A stretch of 64,000 nucleotides of DNA from contig NZ_CP126115.1 of the NCBI RefSeq assembly GCF_030123505.1, positions 3,982,001 to 4,046,000 of the forward strand. Direction: 5' to 3'. Within the stretch, counting starts at the first letter, position 1. Every line of letters starts with the position of its first letter. Made by a program: the position numbers and the translations under genes. The notes under the pieces were generated by a model. The model saw only the letters and a list, made by a program, of their open reading frames with translations, was not told where the DNA came from and did not search any database. Positions 40,188-49,463 of the stretch are shown in pieces. The DNA comes from Neobacillus sp. YX16 (lineage in GTDB: Bacteria > Bacillota > Bacilli > Bacillales > Cytobacillaceae).

Positions 40188-41852
40188 TCACTTCTTATGA
40201 GTATAATCTGTTTTTAACCAACCTATTGGACTCATATTAACTTTGTTTGCCCCTGCAAAGTTTGTAAGTGTTGCCACAACACTATTTAAAGGTAGTACAT
40301 TATAAGTATAAGGTATCTCCTCATTATAATTATATTCGAAGGTAAATGGATCAGTCGGTGGATTCGTTTTACTCATATTTTCACTTCCCACAATATGTGA
40401 AGACCATGCCCAATTTCCTATCGTTGATTTGTCATACCATGTAAATCCTTTATTAAATAGATTTTCTCCATTATGGTCCCAACTACTTCCTGTATAAGTT
40501 CCATATTTATTTGATATGTGGGAGTTAACAATTAGATTTCTGTTATAAGCGCTTTGAAATAGCTCAGCCCATTGTGCATCCATGTTTGTAGTATCTAATC
40601 CTTGAATCTCAGAACCTGTAATTGGCTCGTTAATGTCATTGAATACACAGGTATCCGCTGCAATAGAAGCTCCATTTCTTGCATTAAGTGCTCGTGACAG
40701 AGTATCAGTGCCATATTCAGCGATAGCACTTACCTTTTCCAATACATCATAATGAGTTGAGTTATCAAGGTAACAGTTGTACATATGACCAGTACCTTGA
40801 CGGATCATGGGTATTCTCTGCCCAATATTGGTATAACGGTTATAGGCAAGGGTTAAACGGATTCTTTGATTGCCATCCTTTATCTCATTTCCACTACTAC
40901 TCACATAATTCACATAGTCTTTATCTCCTGAACCATTTAAATGCACCTTGCTGTGATAGGCTGCATATGCCATTATCTGTTCTTTGGTCGCACCGCCATT
41001 GCGCATGTTATAGTATAGACTATCGGAATTCAGTGTATTTGAAGCATATTTCCCTTCCATATACTGGATCGATTGATAAATATCACTATCTTCCGGTGGA
41101 TTTTCATTTGCAGGTAATCCGAATTCAGACCAGGAGATGGTAATATTGGAGCCACCATTCTCTGTATCAATTAATCCATCCGCTGCAATAGAAAATTTAC
41201 AATGGTCTATCCAAACATTATTTGCACCATTTACTTTAATAAATGTCCAGCCTACTTCCTTATGTTTTCCAGTGTCATCCCACTGCCACATTCCATCAAA
41301 ATTCAGATTCCTGATGACAATATCATTCGTTGAATTTTGTAATTTAAATTCAGCACTTCTAATTGTTTTCCCTTTTTTTGAAAAAATAGTTAACCCATCG
41401 ACATTATTTATATCTAATTGTGAAACACCGGATGAAGCTAACTTCGGATTTGTAAATCCGTTCATAGGATCCCTATAGTTTCTTATAAACCGATATTTTT
41501 TAGCTTCTTCTGAACTTAAATTTAATGCTTTCCACCCTAAGTTTAGATCTTTCGCCACTTCAATTACTTTCACACTGCCATTTCCGGCATCAAAAATAGC
41601 CTGCAAAAACTCTCTTTCAGTTTTAACCTGGCGATAATAAGAAGTATCAATGTAATGGCTTCGGTCATTTACCCCTAATGATGCATAACCGGTTACTGAA
41701 AGATAACTATTGTCGTAGTCCTTAAAATTTCTTGTTGTATTTGGTATAGAATCAATTTCTGCTGCGTTTACTAATGCATTTCCCCCAAATAATAACCATG
41801 ATGTAAAAAAAGATATAACCACTAGCCAGATTTGTGCCATTTTAAATTTCAA
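40188..41852 (-). CDS. Secreted pectate lyase-like protein, polysaccharide lyase family 1
   Basis: 554 aa. N-terminal signal peptide (MKFKMAQIWLVVISFFTSWLLFGGNALVNAAE). The parallel beta-helix contains FIKVNGANNVWIDHCKFSI (the conserved VWIDH region), DGLIDTENGGSNITISWSEF with calcium-binding Asp residues, and the catalytic Arg region IGQRIPMIRQGTGHMYN. It is an extracellular lyase cleaving polygalacturonate by beta-elimination. A catabolite-response element lies upstream, fitting CcpA repression. No carbohydrate-binding domain is apparent. Confidence 0.87.
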   Translation of the reverse strand: MKFKMAQIWLVVISFFTSWLLFGGNALVNAAEIDSIPNTTRNFKDYDNSYLSVTGYASLGVNDRSHYIDTSYYRQVKTEREFLQAIFDAGNGSVKVIEVAKDLNLGWKALNLSSEEAKKYRFIRNYRDPMNGFTNPKLASSGVSQLDINNVDGLTIFSKKGKTIRSAEFKLQNSTNDIVIRNLNFDGMWQWDDTGKHKEVGWTFIKVNGANNVWIDHCKFSIAADGLIDTENGGSNITISWSEFGLPANENPPEDSDIYQSIQYMEGKYASNTLNSDSLYYNMRNGGATKEQIMAYAAYHSKVHLNGSGDKDYVNYVSSSGNEIKDGNQRIRLTLAYNRYTNIGQRIPMIRQGTGHMYNCYLDNSTHYDVLEKVSAIAEYGTDTLSRALNARNGASIAADTCVFNDINEPITGSEIQGLDTTNMDAQWAELFQSAYNRNLIVNSHISNKYGTYTGSSWDHNGENLFNKGFTWYDKSTIGNWAWSSHIVGSENMSKTNPPTDPFTFEYNYNEEIPYTYNVLPLNSVVATLTNFAGANKVNMSPIGWLKTDYTHKK

Positions 41853-42017
41853 ACTATTACCTCCCCAATAAAGTTTTTACACATATATGTAAGTCTAGAT
41901 GTAATGCAGGTGCTTCCTAAATAAAATCAATCATCTTCTCTTTCCCTAATAACATCACCTCCCTAAAAATAATCAAAAAAGCTTCAAAAAATGCTAAAAA
42001 ACAAATATAAATGGACT

Positions 42018-42023
42018 AGTCAA
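42018..42023 (-). promoter_or_regulatory. Possible -35 element of the pectate lyase gene
   Basis: TTGACT on the minus strand about 165 bp before the start codon. No convincing -10 follows at 17 bp, so this is weak. Confidence 0.25.
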
Positions 42024-42080
42024 GACACTTAAATCTTCTACTTGGACTTTGTGCTTTCAAAAGATAGACCCCTCCACCCT

Positions 42081-42096
42081 TTGAAAGCGTTTTCGA
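42081..42096. promoter_or_regulatory. cre site (CcpA operator)
   Basis: TTGAAAGCGTTTTCGA matches 13 of 14 positions of the cre consensus TGWAARCGYTWNCW. It lies 230 bp upstream of the pectate lyase start. The rest of 41853-42656 contains no gene that I can support. Confidence 0.7.
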
Positions 42097-42399
42097 ATTA
42101 TGGGATAAAAAAAGGGAGGCAGCTACTAAAATATTTGCGGTTTGTAAAAAATTTTTATTACCATTATCAATCACTACTTTTCAATGCCAGGTATTCTTAC
42201 AATAGAAATCATATACAAAAGGCTTTTCGAAATATATAATCAGTTTCTTAGAAATGATTATCTTTTTTTCACTGACTTGGACCTATAGCTATCTACAGTA
42301 CTTATGGATTAGGTTTATAGACATAATCATTCTCATTAAACATGCTCATTTAGTTTTCTTTTATAGTAATGAGTAAGTCTTTTTTCTTAATGACGATTG

Positions 42400-42432
42400 T
42401 TCAACTAAGCTGCCTCAGTTGAGTAATATATC
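42400..42432 (+). repeat. Interspersed repeat, degenerate first half
   Basis: TTGTTCAACTAAGCTGCCTC, AGTTGAGTAATATA. Only the left part of the consensus remains. Confidence 0.45.
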
Positions 42433-42562
42433 AATTCTTTTTTGCTTATGCTCTTCTAGTAAGTTTCTTACTTCTTAATTTCACATTGTCCTTTAAATGC
42501 AGTAAGAAACAGTAACAATCTAATTAAACCTTCTAGAAGGTTATTGCCTAATACCTCAACAT

Positions 42563-42590
42563 AAAAAAAGACAGCTATAAGCTGCCTTTA
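42563..42590 (-). terminator. Terminator of the DinB-like gene
   Basis: Minus-strand GGCAGC, TTATA, GCTGTC, TTTTTTT. Confidence 0.75.
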
Positions 42591-42656
42591 GGGACTCCTT
42601 TGAATGTGATTAAAGATTCAATAGTGTAAGCACATAACAGATGCTATTTCTCTCGA

Positions 42657-43124
42657 TCAACGATAGGATGGCCAGGAACCTTGCATTTTTCTGATTTGAA
42701 TAATTTGACCCGTATGGTATGCGTCGTGAAGCATTATGTCCAGTAGTTTCCCTTCCAAGGAATCTTTGTCAAGCTCTTCAACTGAAGTATTGATCAGCAT
42801 CTGTCTTAAACAGTGATGAGCGTTTTCGGCACGTTCAACGACTTTCTTCCATTCCTTATCTTCATTAGATTGTTCGGTGAGATAGAAGGTTTCATTACCG
42901 TCAATATTTGTCCATTCACAGCCATCCATTTTTGCTACAAGTCTCTCTTTGTAATAAATGAGATGATTAACGTTTTCCCAAATAGTTTTGGTTGCCTCAC
43001 CAGTTGGTCTCCAGGTAGCCTGTTCTGCCGTGATTCCTTTAATTGCATCTTTGAGCGGTGCATACCAGCTCTCCTTGTCGAACGTTGAATCTAGCACGTT
43101 TAAAATCAAGTTGATTCTTTTCAA
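42657..43124 (-). CDS. DinB/YfiT-family putative metal-dependent protein
   Basis: 155 aa from a TTG start with AGGAGGAG 6 bp upstream. Four-helix DinB-type domain with the metal-binding His set: ENVNHLIYYKERL (first His) and MLHDAYHTGQIIQIRKMQG (last two His). Many members are thiol-transferase or detoxification proteins; this one cannot be assigned. It has its own terminator and no operon partner. Confidence 0.83.
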   Translation of the reverse strand: MKRINLILNVLDSTFDKESWYAPLKDAIKGITAEQATWRPTGEATKTIWENVNHLIYYKERLVAKMDGCEWTNIDGNETFYLTEQSNEDKEWKKVVERAENAHHCLRQMLINTSVEELDKDSLEGKLLDIMLHDAYHTGQIIQIRKMQGSWPSYR

Positions 43125-43234
43125 AGTTATCTCCTCCTAGAACTGGTACCGCAATATTACTACGGCGTAAAACTTTATATGAGAAGCATATCATACAAGC
43201 AAAAATTTGATAATATTTCCATAATGTTTTTTCT

Positions 43235-43332
43235 CTTCTAACCTGCCCTATAGCCGTAAAAATAGACCGCCATTGGCGATCCTTATTCGGTCACTAATGC
43301 ACCCGTTACTTTAAGTGAATTCCTTCACAAAC
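43235..43332 (+). repeat. Interspersed repeat copy
   Basis: TTCTAACCTGCCCTATAGCC, hairpin AGACCGCC/GGCGATCCT, second half CACTAATGCACCCGTTACTT, tail GAATTCCTTCACAA. Confidence 0.72.
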
Positions 43333-43393
43333 CAGAGGACAGGAATGCTGCTCGATAAGTTGAAGAAAGGTTTCTATTAATAAATTCAAAGAA

Positions 43394-43429
43394 TAGGGGG
43401 CAATAATCCATTTGAATTATTGCCCCCTA
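43394..43429. terminator. Terminator downstream of the broken MFS gene
   Basis: AGGGGGCAATAAT, 8-nt loop, ATTATTGCCCCCT. Strong stem, only a short T-run. Confidence 0.7.
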
Positions 43430-43445
43430 CAGTTTTCACATTAAC

Positions 43446-44719
43446 TTATTTATCTACAAAAGATTGATTTATCTTAACATCAATACGTTGCTTCCTTATT
43501 ACAATTACAAATAGACTTGCTAATAGACAAAACATTCCTGCTAGAGTAAATGCCCCTGAATATGAGTTGAATATGTTATATATTAACCCTGCTCCACCTG
43601 CCGCTACTGCTGCACCTAATTGATGAGACGCAAATATCCAACCGTATACGATGCCACTTTTTTCTTTTCCCAAGATTTGCCTTGAGATATTAACGGTTGG
43701 AGGTACAGTTGCAATCCAATCTAGTCCATAAAATACTGAAAAAATAATAAGCAGAGTCATTGAGCCTTCAGAGAGTGCAAATGGAAGAAATACAAGTGAA
43801 ACTCCTCTCAAACCGTAATACCAAAACAACAACCATCGATTATCAAATCGATCAGATAGCCAACCAGAAAGAGTGGTTCCTATTAAATCAAACACGCCCA
43901 TCAATGAAAGCATGGATGCAGCCGCAACAGCTGTAAAACCAAAGCCTATACAGTAAGAAATAAAGTGAGTTCCGATTAATCCACTAGTTGAAAGTCCACA
44001 GATAAAAAAGCTTAGTGCTAGCAACCAAAATTCCTTTACTTTTACCACTTCAAATAAGGTTTGAAAGGCAATAATTACAGGATTTTTCTTTTGGACCTTT
44101 TCACTTACATTCAATTCCTCTTCTAGCCCATATGGAAGGAGTCCTATTTCTTTTGGTGAGTTTTTCATAAATAATAGGATGACTGCCAGCATAATGACAC
44201 TGAGGATAAGTATAAGACCCATCGCCCATTTCCATGAATGCGTTTCTACGATGGACGCAGCAAAGGGAGGAGAACTAATTGTCCAGTTGCCGTACTTGCT
44301 GTTAAAATACCAAGTGCGAGTCCTCTTCTTTTTTCTAACCATGTATTCGCAATATATGGGCTTAATACCGATAAGAATAACCCAGAACCTAAACCTATAA
44401 TAACCCCCCAAATCAAAATTAATTGCCAAGGTTTCTCCATGAAAAAGGTGAGCAAAACTCCGACCAATAATGTCGTCATTGCTAAAATCATCATTTTCTT
44501 TACGCCTGTTACATCTATTAATGCAGCCATAAAAGGACCAGATATTCCGTATAGAAGAAGACTAATCGCAAAAGCAAATGAGATTGTTGAGCGTTCCCAT
44601 CCAAATTCAGCTTCAAAAGGAACTATAAACACTCCTGATGATGACCGTATAATACCTGCTATAAGAATGGCAAAGAAAGCTATGAATAAAATAACCCAAC
44701 TATAATGAATGCGTTTCAA
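43446..44719 (-). pseudogene. MFS transporter (OFA/monocarboxylate-like) with frameshift
   Basis: Two reading frames together make a normal MFS of about 425 aa. The 5' frame (TTG start at 44719, GGTGAAGG site) runs to TATGQLVLLP near 44270. The 3' frame continues with PPFAASIVETHSWKWAMG and stays open to 43446. Motifs of the oxalate/formate-antiporter-like group are present: FEAEFGWERSTISFAFA, YIANTWLEKRRGLALGI and SGWLSDRFDNRW. A single indel in the CTCCTCCC stretch explains the break. It may be genuine decay or a sequencing error. It shares the strand with phzF-like gene 43 bp upstream. Confidence 0.85.
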
Positions 44720-44762
44720 GCCTTCACCCCGCTGTCATGTAAATATAAAAAATAATACTGGA

Positions 44763-45554
44763 TCATCGCATACTAATTCCAATATTTAATTCAGCTACTG
44801 AATATAGAACGGCTCTTCCAGCCATCTTCACTCGTGTATCTTCATATTTACAATAAAGAGTACCACCTCTGCTAGATAGTTGTCTTGCAACTAATTCCTG
44901 TTTTTCTAATCTTTTTGCCCAAAAAGGAATTAGGCTACAATGCAAGGAACCTGTTACTGGATCTTCGTTTACTTTTAACTTAGGGAAAAACGCTCTGGAA
45001 ACAATATCGAATTCACTACCTTTGGCTGTAACACAAACACCCAATCCTTCTGGTAATCTTTCTAATTGGGCAAAGTCAGGATTTACGTTTTTCACATCTT
45101 CCTCAGACTCTAGTATAAAAACAAGGTCTCTATTTAAGTATGTCTCTTTTGGCACAATCCCCAAAGCACTAATCATTTTATCAGTTACTGAAATTTCTTC
45201 TGAAGGAACAGAAGGGAAATCCAGTTCATACAAGTCATCTTGTTTATTTACAGTTAACTCTCCACTGATTGTATTGAACTTTACCGTTTCCAATTGCTTT
45301 TCATAATAATTTAGAATGATAAATGCTGTTGCTAACGTGGCGTGCCCACAAAGGTTAATCTCTCCTCCAGGTGTAAACCATCTCAGTCGATAATGTGCTC
45401 CTTCCTTTACTGCAAATGCTGTTTCCGATAGGTTATTTTCAATGGCTATTTTCTGCATGAGTTCATCTGAAATCCAATCATTCATGATACATACTCCTGC
45501 TGGATTTCCTTCAAAAACCTGTTCTGCAAATGCATCAACTACAAAATATTTCAT
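44763..45554 (-). CDS. PhzF-family isomerase/epimerase-like protein
   Basis: 263 aa. The start (VDAFAEQVFEGNPAGVCIM), the catalytic Glu in NNLSETAFAV, FTPGGEINLCGHATLA and NEDPVTGSLHCSLIPFWA are the landmarks of the PhzF fold. Outside phenazine clusters such proteins are isomerases of unknown substrate. It is divergent from a MocR regulator with 106 bp between; MocR proteins commonly control an adjacent enzyme gene, so this is the likely target. The MFS pseudogene follows on the same strand. Confidence 0.87.
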   Translation of the reverse strand: MKYFVVDAFAEQVFEGNPAGVCIMNDWISDELMQKIAIENNLSETAFAVKEGAHYRLRWFTPGGEINLCGHATLATAFIILNYYEKQLETVKFNTISGELTVNKQDDLYELDFPSVPSEEISVTDKMISALGIVPKETYLNRDLVFILESEEDVKNVNPDFAQLERLPEGLGVCVTAKGSEFDIVSRAFFPKLKVNEDPVTGSLHCSLIPFWAKRLEKQELVARQLSSRGGTLYCKYEDTRVKMAGRAVLYSVAELNIGISMR

Positions 45555-45568
45555 CTCATTTCCTCCAG

Positions 45569-45645
45569 TGTTATAATGTGTTTAACAATTTATCGATAGT
45601 TTACATCTGTTTGTATATAACACTCAACACTCATGTATAACACTT
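45569..45645. promoter_or_regulatory. Three AGTGTTATA/TATAACACT boxes, candidate MocR operator
   Basis: AGTGTTATA at about 45569, TATAACACT near 45618 and again near 45636, in the divergent PhzF-MocR intergenic region. Direct repeats about 17-18 bp apart plus an inverted copy are typical for MocR binding. Confidence 0.5.
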
Positions 45646-45660
45646 AAAGGAGGTAAACTC

Positions 45661-47139
45661 ATGCACATTGAAATTCAACGTAATGCTGACATTTCATTAA
45701 CGAAGCAAATATACCATTCGATTCTCGATCATATCCGTTCAGATCTCTTAGAAGAAGATTTACAATTACCTTCTGTGCGTGAACTTTCAAAACAACTTGG
45801 AGTAAGTTTACTTACTGTAGTAAAGGCTTATCAAAAACTAGAACATGAGGGGTATATCACATCTGTTCAAGGGAAAGGAACGTTTATAAAAAAGACAAAA
45901 AATAAAGAAACAGAAAGGAAAGAAGGAACCAGTTCATACGATTGGCAACTTTCCGTTCAAGATTATTTACCTAGGTCTCAATTTGCTCGTTTTCATCAAG
46001 TCCCTGAAAAGATTCATCTTTCTTCTTCAATGATAGATCCTGGACTTCTGCCTAATCGATACTTAGAGCAGGAGATTCATAAAATGCTCTCTGAGAACCC
46101 AAAAATTCTATCACAATATGGAGAAATTCAAGGAGATAAAGAGCTTAGACAGGCAATGGTTGAGTATTTAAAAAGAATGGATGTTCCAACTACCCAAGAT
46201 AATATTTTAGTTACAAGTGGTTCACAACAAGGAATAGACCTTGTTGCTCGGACATTCGTTGGACCAGGTGATGTGGTAGTCACGGAAGCCCCAACTTATC
46301 CAGGAGCTATTGATGTGTTTCGTGGGAGAGGTGCAACCATCCTTACGGTACCTGTTGATAGCGATGGAATGAGAGTGGATTTACTTCAGAATTTGTGTGA
46401 TAAATATAAACCAAAAATTATTTATACAGTACCTACGTTTCACAATCCAACAGGTGCTGTAATGCCCTTAAAACGCCGCACACAAATTCTCGAATTAGCT
46501 AGTAGTATCCAGTGTTTAGTGATTGAGGATGATCCATGTAGTGAAATTTATTTTGAAAAAAAACCTCCAGTATCAATGAAAAGCCTGGACCATTACGGTA
46601 ATGTCATTTACTTGAAAGGTTTAAGCAAAATATTAGCTCCAGGATGTAGAATTGGAATATTAGCTGCTTCTGGTTCTATATTCAAACGTCTATTAGCTGC
46701 AAAGGCTAACACCGACTTAGGGAGTCCTTTACTTACACAGAAAGCCATTCATCCATTTATTACTTCCACTAGAATGATGGATCATTTAAAGAAGTTAAGA
46801 ACCGCTCTAATGATTAGACGTGATTTAGTTTTGGAGATTCTGTCACAACATTCACCTGAAGAGGTATCTTGGTTTATTCCAAAGGGAGGATTAAACGTTT
46901 GGCTCACTCTTCCTTCTTGGATTAATACTGAACACCTTTTATTAGAAGCAAAGACAAAACAAATTACTTTTTTACCTGGGTCAGCTTGTTACCCTACAGA
47001 ACAAGAAAATCATCATTTACGAATAAGCTTCTCTTATATGAAGGAGCAACAATTAGAACAAGGTGTGACAACCATTTGTAACATCCTTCAATCCGAAATT
47101 GACTTAAGAAAAAAACAAGATAGCTCACCACATTTTTGA
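45661..47139 (+). CDS. MocR-type GntR regulator with aminotransferase domain
   Basis: 492 aa. Residues 1-80 are a GntR winged helix (LTKQIYHSILDHIRSDLLEEDLQLPSVRELSKQLGVS). Residues 110-480 form a type I aminotransferase fold: NILVTSGSQQGIDLVARTFV, TVPTFHNPTGAVMPLKRR, EDDPCSEIYF and the PLP lysine in VIYLKGLSKILAPGCRIG. Such proteins bind PLP and control genes of vitamin B6, amino-acid or GABA metabolism. AAAGGAGG precedes the ATG. The divergent PhzF-family gene is the likely target. Confidence 0.9.
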   Translation: MHIEIQRNADISLTKQIYHSILDHIRSDLLEEDLQLPSVRELSKQLGVSLLTVVKAYQKLEHEGYITSVQGKGTFIKKTKNKETERKEGTSSYDWQLSVQDYLPRSQFARFHQVPEKIHLSSSMIDPGLLPNRYLEQEIHKMLSENPKILSQYGEIQGDKELRQAMVEYLKRMDVPTTQDNILVTSGSQQGIDLVARTFVGPGDVVVTEAPTYPGAIDVFRGRGATILTVPVDSDGMRVDLLQNLCDKYKPKIIYTVPTFHNPTGAVMPLKRRTQILELASSIQCLVIEDDPCSEIYFEKKPPVSMKSLDHYGNVIYLKGLSKILAPGCRIGILAASGSIFKRLLAAKANTDLGSPLLTQKAIHPFITSTRMMDHLKKLRTALMIRRDLVLEILSQHSPEEVSWFIPKGGLNVWLTLPSWINTEHLLLEAKTKQITFLPGSACYPTEQENHHLRISFSYMKEQQLEQGVTTICNILQSEIDLRKKQDSSPHF

Positions 47140-47180
47140 TTTAAGAGCTTATATTGACACGTTGTTGAGCCAAAAAGTAA

Positions 47181-47208
47181 ACCCCCATTTTCTCTAAAAT
47201 GGGGGTTA
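47181..47208 (+). terminator. Hairpin after the MocR gene
   Basis: AACCCCCATTTT, CTCT, AAAATGGGGGTT. Perfect 12-bp stem without a real T-run. Confidence 0.65.
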
Positions 47209-47261
47209 TAAATAACTATTGTAAATTTGTTGCTCTTTTCTCCATTGAATTTTTCTATCTC

Positions 47262-47350
47262 TTCTTCAGCTAAACTGCACAGTTAGCACAACAAGAAAAA
47301 GCTGTCACAAAGACAGCAATGATTTTTCACTAAAGCACCCACAAACTACC
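47262..47350 (+). repeat. Interspersed repeat copy
   Basis: CTTCTTCAGCTAAACTGCAC, AGTTAGCACAACAAG, hairpin GCTGTC/GACAGC, second half CACTAAAGCACCCACAAAC. Confidence 0.7.
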
Positions 47351-47480
47351 CGTTATTATGGCGTTTATCTGGTAAACCACCAAATTATAAACAAGGAAAC
47401 TGCTATTATTGCCCATACCATTGCTTGCATTTCTTTTTGTTCATTAAAAATCCCTCTAATCCACCCGTTAATAATTTTAA

Positions 47481-47925
47481 CTACTTGCTATTTTTAAGTA
47501 ATGAATAGACGTATGTATCGTGTGCTACACCATTTTGATACATATAGTCCCTCAAAACTCCCTCTTTTTGAAAACCAATTTTAAGTAGCAAATTGTTAGA
47601 TGCTTCATTATCAATAAATACAACAGCACCTATACGAGTTAAACTCATAAGATCAAAGCCATATGAAAGAACTTTAGATACTGCTTCCAAAGTATATCCT
47701 TTCCTCCAGTGCTCTGGATGGATTTCGTAACCTATTTCTGCTCGTTTATGTTTAGGCAACCAAGCATTAAAGCCAATTGTTCCAATTATACCTTTGGTCC
47801 CTATTCTTTCAATCCCCCAGCGTATGCCTCTTTTTTCATTGTAATTTTTTGAAAAAAATCAACAAATTTCTCTGCTTGTTCTATACTCTCTAATGTTTCT
47901 TCTCCATAAAAACGTGTTACATCGA
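47481..47925 (-). pseudogene. RimJ/RimL-type GNAT acetyltransferase, truncated and frameshifted
   Basis: The 3' part encodes a good GNAT domain (AEIGYEIHPEHWRKGYTLEAVSKVL, NEASNNLLLKIGFQKEGVLRDYM). Upstream, the sequence continues in frame as IRWGIERIGTKGIIGTIGFNAWL, then switches frame to DVTRFYGEETLESIEQAEKF near 47835. It stops abruptly at 47925 where the interspersed repeat begins. The first 30 or so residues of the protein are missing. The gene was therefore broken at its 5' end by the repeat or a linked rearrangement. Confidence 0.75.
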
Positions 47926-47926
47926 A

Positions 47927-47969
47927 CTATTCTGCCCCTTTAGTTCAATAAAAAAAGACCGCCTGGGTT
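47927..47969 (+). repeat. Interspersed repeat, left part, split by the IS3-family element
   Basis: TCGAACTATTCTGCCCCTTT, AGTTCAATAAAAAAAG, ACCGCCTGG, then GTT and the element. The right part resumes at 49464. Confidence 0.7.
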
Positions 47970-48016
47970 TGAACTATGACCCATAAAATGGACAGTCTAA
48001 AAAAAGACCTAAATAT

Positions 48017-48859
48017 TTAAGTTGCTAATAATTGCCTCGGGTATTGTGCCGGAGTCATTTTATTTAGGCTCCACTGATAACGGCTATTGTTATATTCCTC
48101 CATATAGTTTCCTATCAATTCTTGTAGTTCTCCAAAGCTTTGGCATGAAGAATAGTCTATTTCATCCTTTAAATGCCCAAAGAACGATTCCATAGGGGCA
48201 TTATCCCAACAATTTCCCTTACGGGACATCGACTGAGTGAGTTCCATTTTTTTCACTCTGGCTTGAAATTCTGGATGAGTATAATGGAATCCTTGGTCCG
48301 AGTGAATCATAGCTTCTGGATGAGTGAAACCTCCAAGTGCATCAGAGAGCTTGTCCAATGTAGAATACACAAGATCCATTTTTAGAGTTTTGGACAAATG
48401 ATAAGCTAAAATTTCCCTTGTGGAAGCATCTTTTACACATGATAAATAGGCAGGCTGCGAAAAACCGTAATACACATAAGTAATATCTGTTAATAGTACT
48501 TTCCCAGGTACTCCTTGGTTAAATTCCCTATTTAATAGGTTAGGGAGGGTCTTATGCTCTTGTGTTGCTTTGGCCATTTGCTTATAAGGATTAATCTGGC
48601 GGACTTTCGCTACTAAATTATACTTACTCATAATGCGACGGATCTTCTTATGATTCATCTCCACAAAATAATCATTCTCTAAGATCATTTTTATTGTTAA
48701 GGCACCAGCGTATCCCTTTTTCTTATTGAATATGTCCTTGATTAACTCATAATCTTTCCAATCGTTCTCTTCTCGTTCATTACGCTTTTTCTCTGCCTTT
48801 ATCCAAGCATAATATCCACTTCGACTAACTTCAGCCTTTTTACATAGAAATTTCACCAT
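48017..48859 (-). CDS. IS3-family transposase OrfB
   Basis: 280 aa shown from an internal ATG; in IS3 elements OrfB is normally made as an OrfAB fusion by -1 frameshifting. An HTH_21 region (KKAEVSRSGYYAWIKAEKKR) is followed by the rve integrase core with the DDE triad: D in LLTDITYVYYG, D in MIHSDQGFHYTHPEF, E in NAPMESFFGHLKDE. The typical ending YNNSRYQWSLNKMTPAQYP is present. It appears intact. Confidence 0.93.
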   Translation of the reverse strand: MVKFLCKKAEVSRSGYYAWIKAEKKRNEREENDWKDYELIKDIFNKKKGYAGALTIKMILENDYFVEMNHKKIRRIMSKYNLVAKVRQINPYKQMAKATQEHKTLPNLLNREFNQGVPGKVLLTDITYVYYGFSQPAYLSCVKDASTREILAYHLSKTLKMDLVYSTLDKLSDALGGFTHPEAMIHSDQGFHYTHPEFQARVKKMELTQSMSRKGNCWDNAPMESFFGHLKDEIDYSSCQSFGELQELIGNYMEEYNNSRYQWSLNKMTPAQYPRQLLAT

Positions 48860-48986
48860 ATGTTTAAGTTTAAACTTTCGAATTGTTTGTTCAATAAGCG
48901 CAAACTTCTCTGAAATTGTTACTTTTTCTTCTTCTTCGCCTGCCTTTCGAGTTCGTCTAACTTTTTTAAGAATTCAAGTTCCGCTT

Positions 48987-49346
48987 CTAAATATTTAATA
49001 GCGCTTCAGCTTTCTTAAGGTTATCCTCAACAGAAAGAGGCTTTGAAGAGGGTCTACCAGTAGCTCCTTTTCCACGTCGTTCTGTGAAGAAGCCATCCTC
49101 TCCAAACTGCTCATATGTTTTCCTCCAGCGTTTCAAACATTGTCCTGGTTTATCAATCCCAATTACCTCTAAATCAAAACCGTGTTCAATAAAGATTTGG
49201 GCAGGACCTTTACCATTTGAATTTTCCTTAATTGCTTCAACCTTAAACTCTGGTTTATAGGATATCGAACGATCAGATACGTGTTGTACATTAGGGTTCT
49301 GTTCAAGTAACTTCATTTGAATTTCATTAAAAATAGTTTTACTCAC
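48987..49346 (-). CDS. IS3-family transposase OrfA
   Basis: 119 aa from a GTG start at 49346 with GGAGG 7 bp upstream. It includes a helix-turn-helix (SYKPEFKVEAIKENSNGKGPAQIFIEHG...CLKRWRKTYEQFGEDG) and a C-terminal leucine-zipper start (VEDNLKKAEALLNI). The frame is followed by an A-rich stretch before OrfB, where frameshifting would join the two. Confidence 0.85.
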   Translation of the reverse strand: MSKTIFNEIQMKLLEQNPNVQHVSDRSISYKPEFKVEAIKENSNGKGPAQIFIEHGFDLEVIGIDKPGQCLKRWRKTYEQFGEDGFFTERRGKGATGRPSSKPLSVEDNLKKAEALLNI

Positions 49347-49463
49347 TTTATGTCCTCCGCTCACATCTTTGAAATGATTATAAACGGGTTTCTGTAAAAT
49401 GGACACAGAAAAACCCGAATAACGGACTTTATTATAAGTGTCCATTATTCGGGTTATAGTTCA

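Larger units (their letters stand above)
47970..49463 (-). mobile_element. IS3-family element (IS150-like), 1494 bp
   Basis: Imperfect 27-bp terminal inverted repeats at 47970-47996 and 49437-49463; both begin TGAACTAT and end in ATGGACA plus two bases. A 3-bp target duplication GTT is seen at 47967-47969 and 49464-49466. OrfA and OrfB lie between. The target is the hairpin loop of an interspersed repeat copy. Confidence 0.9.
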
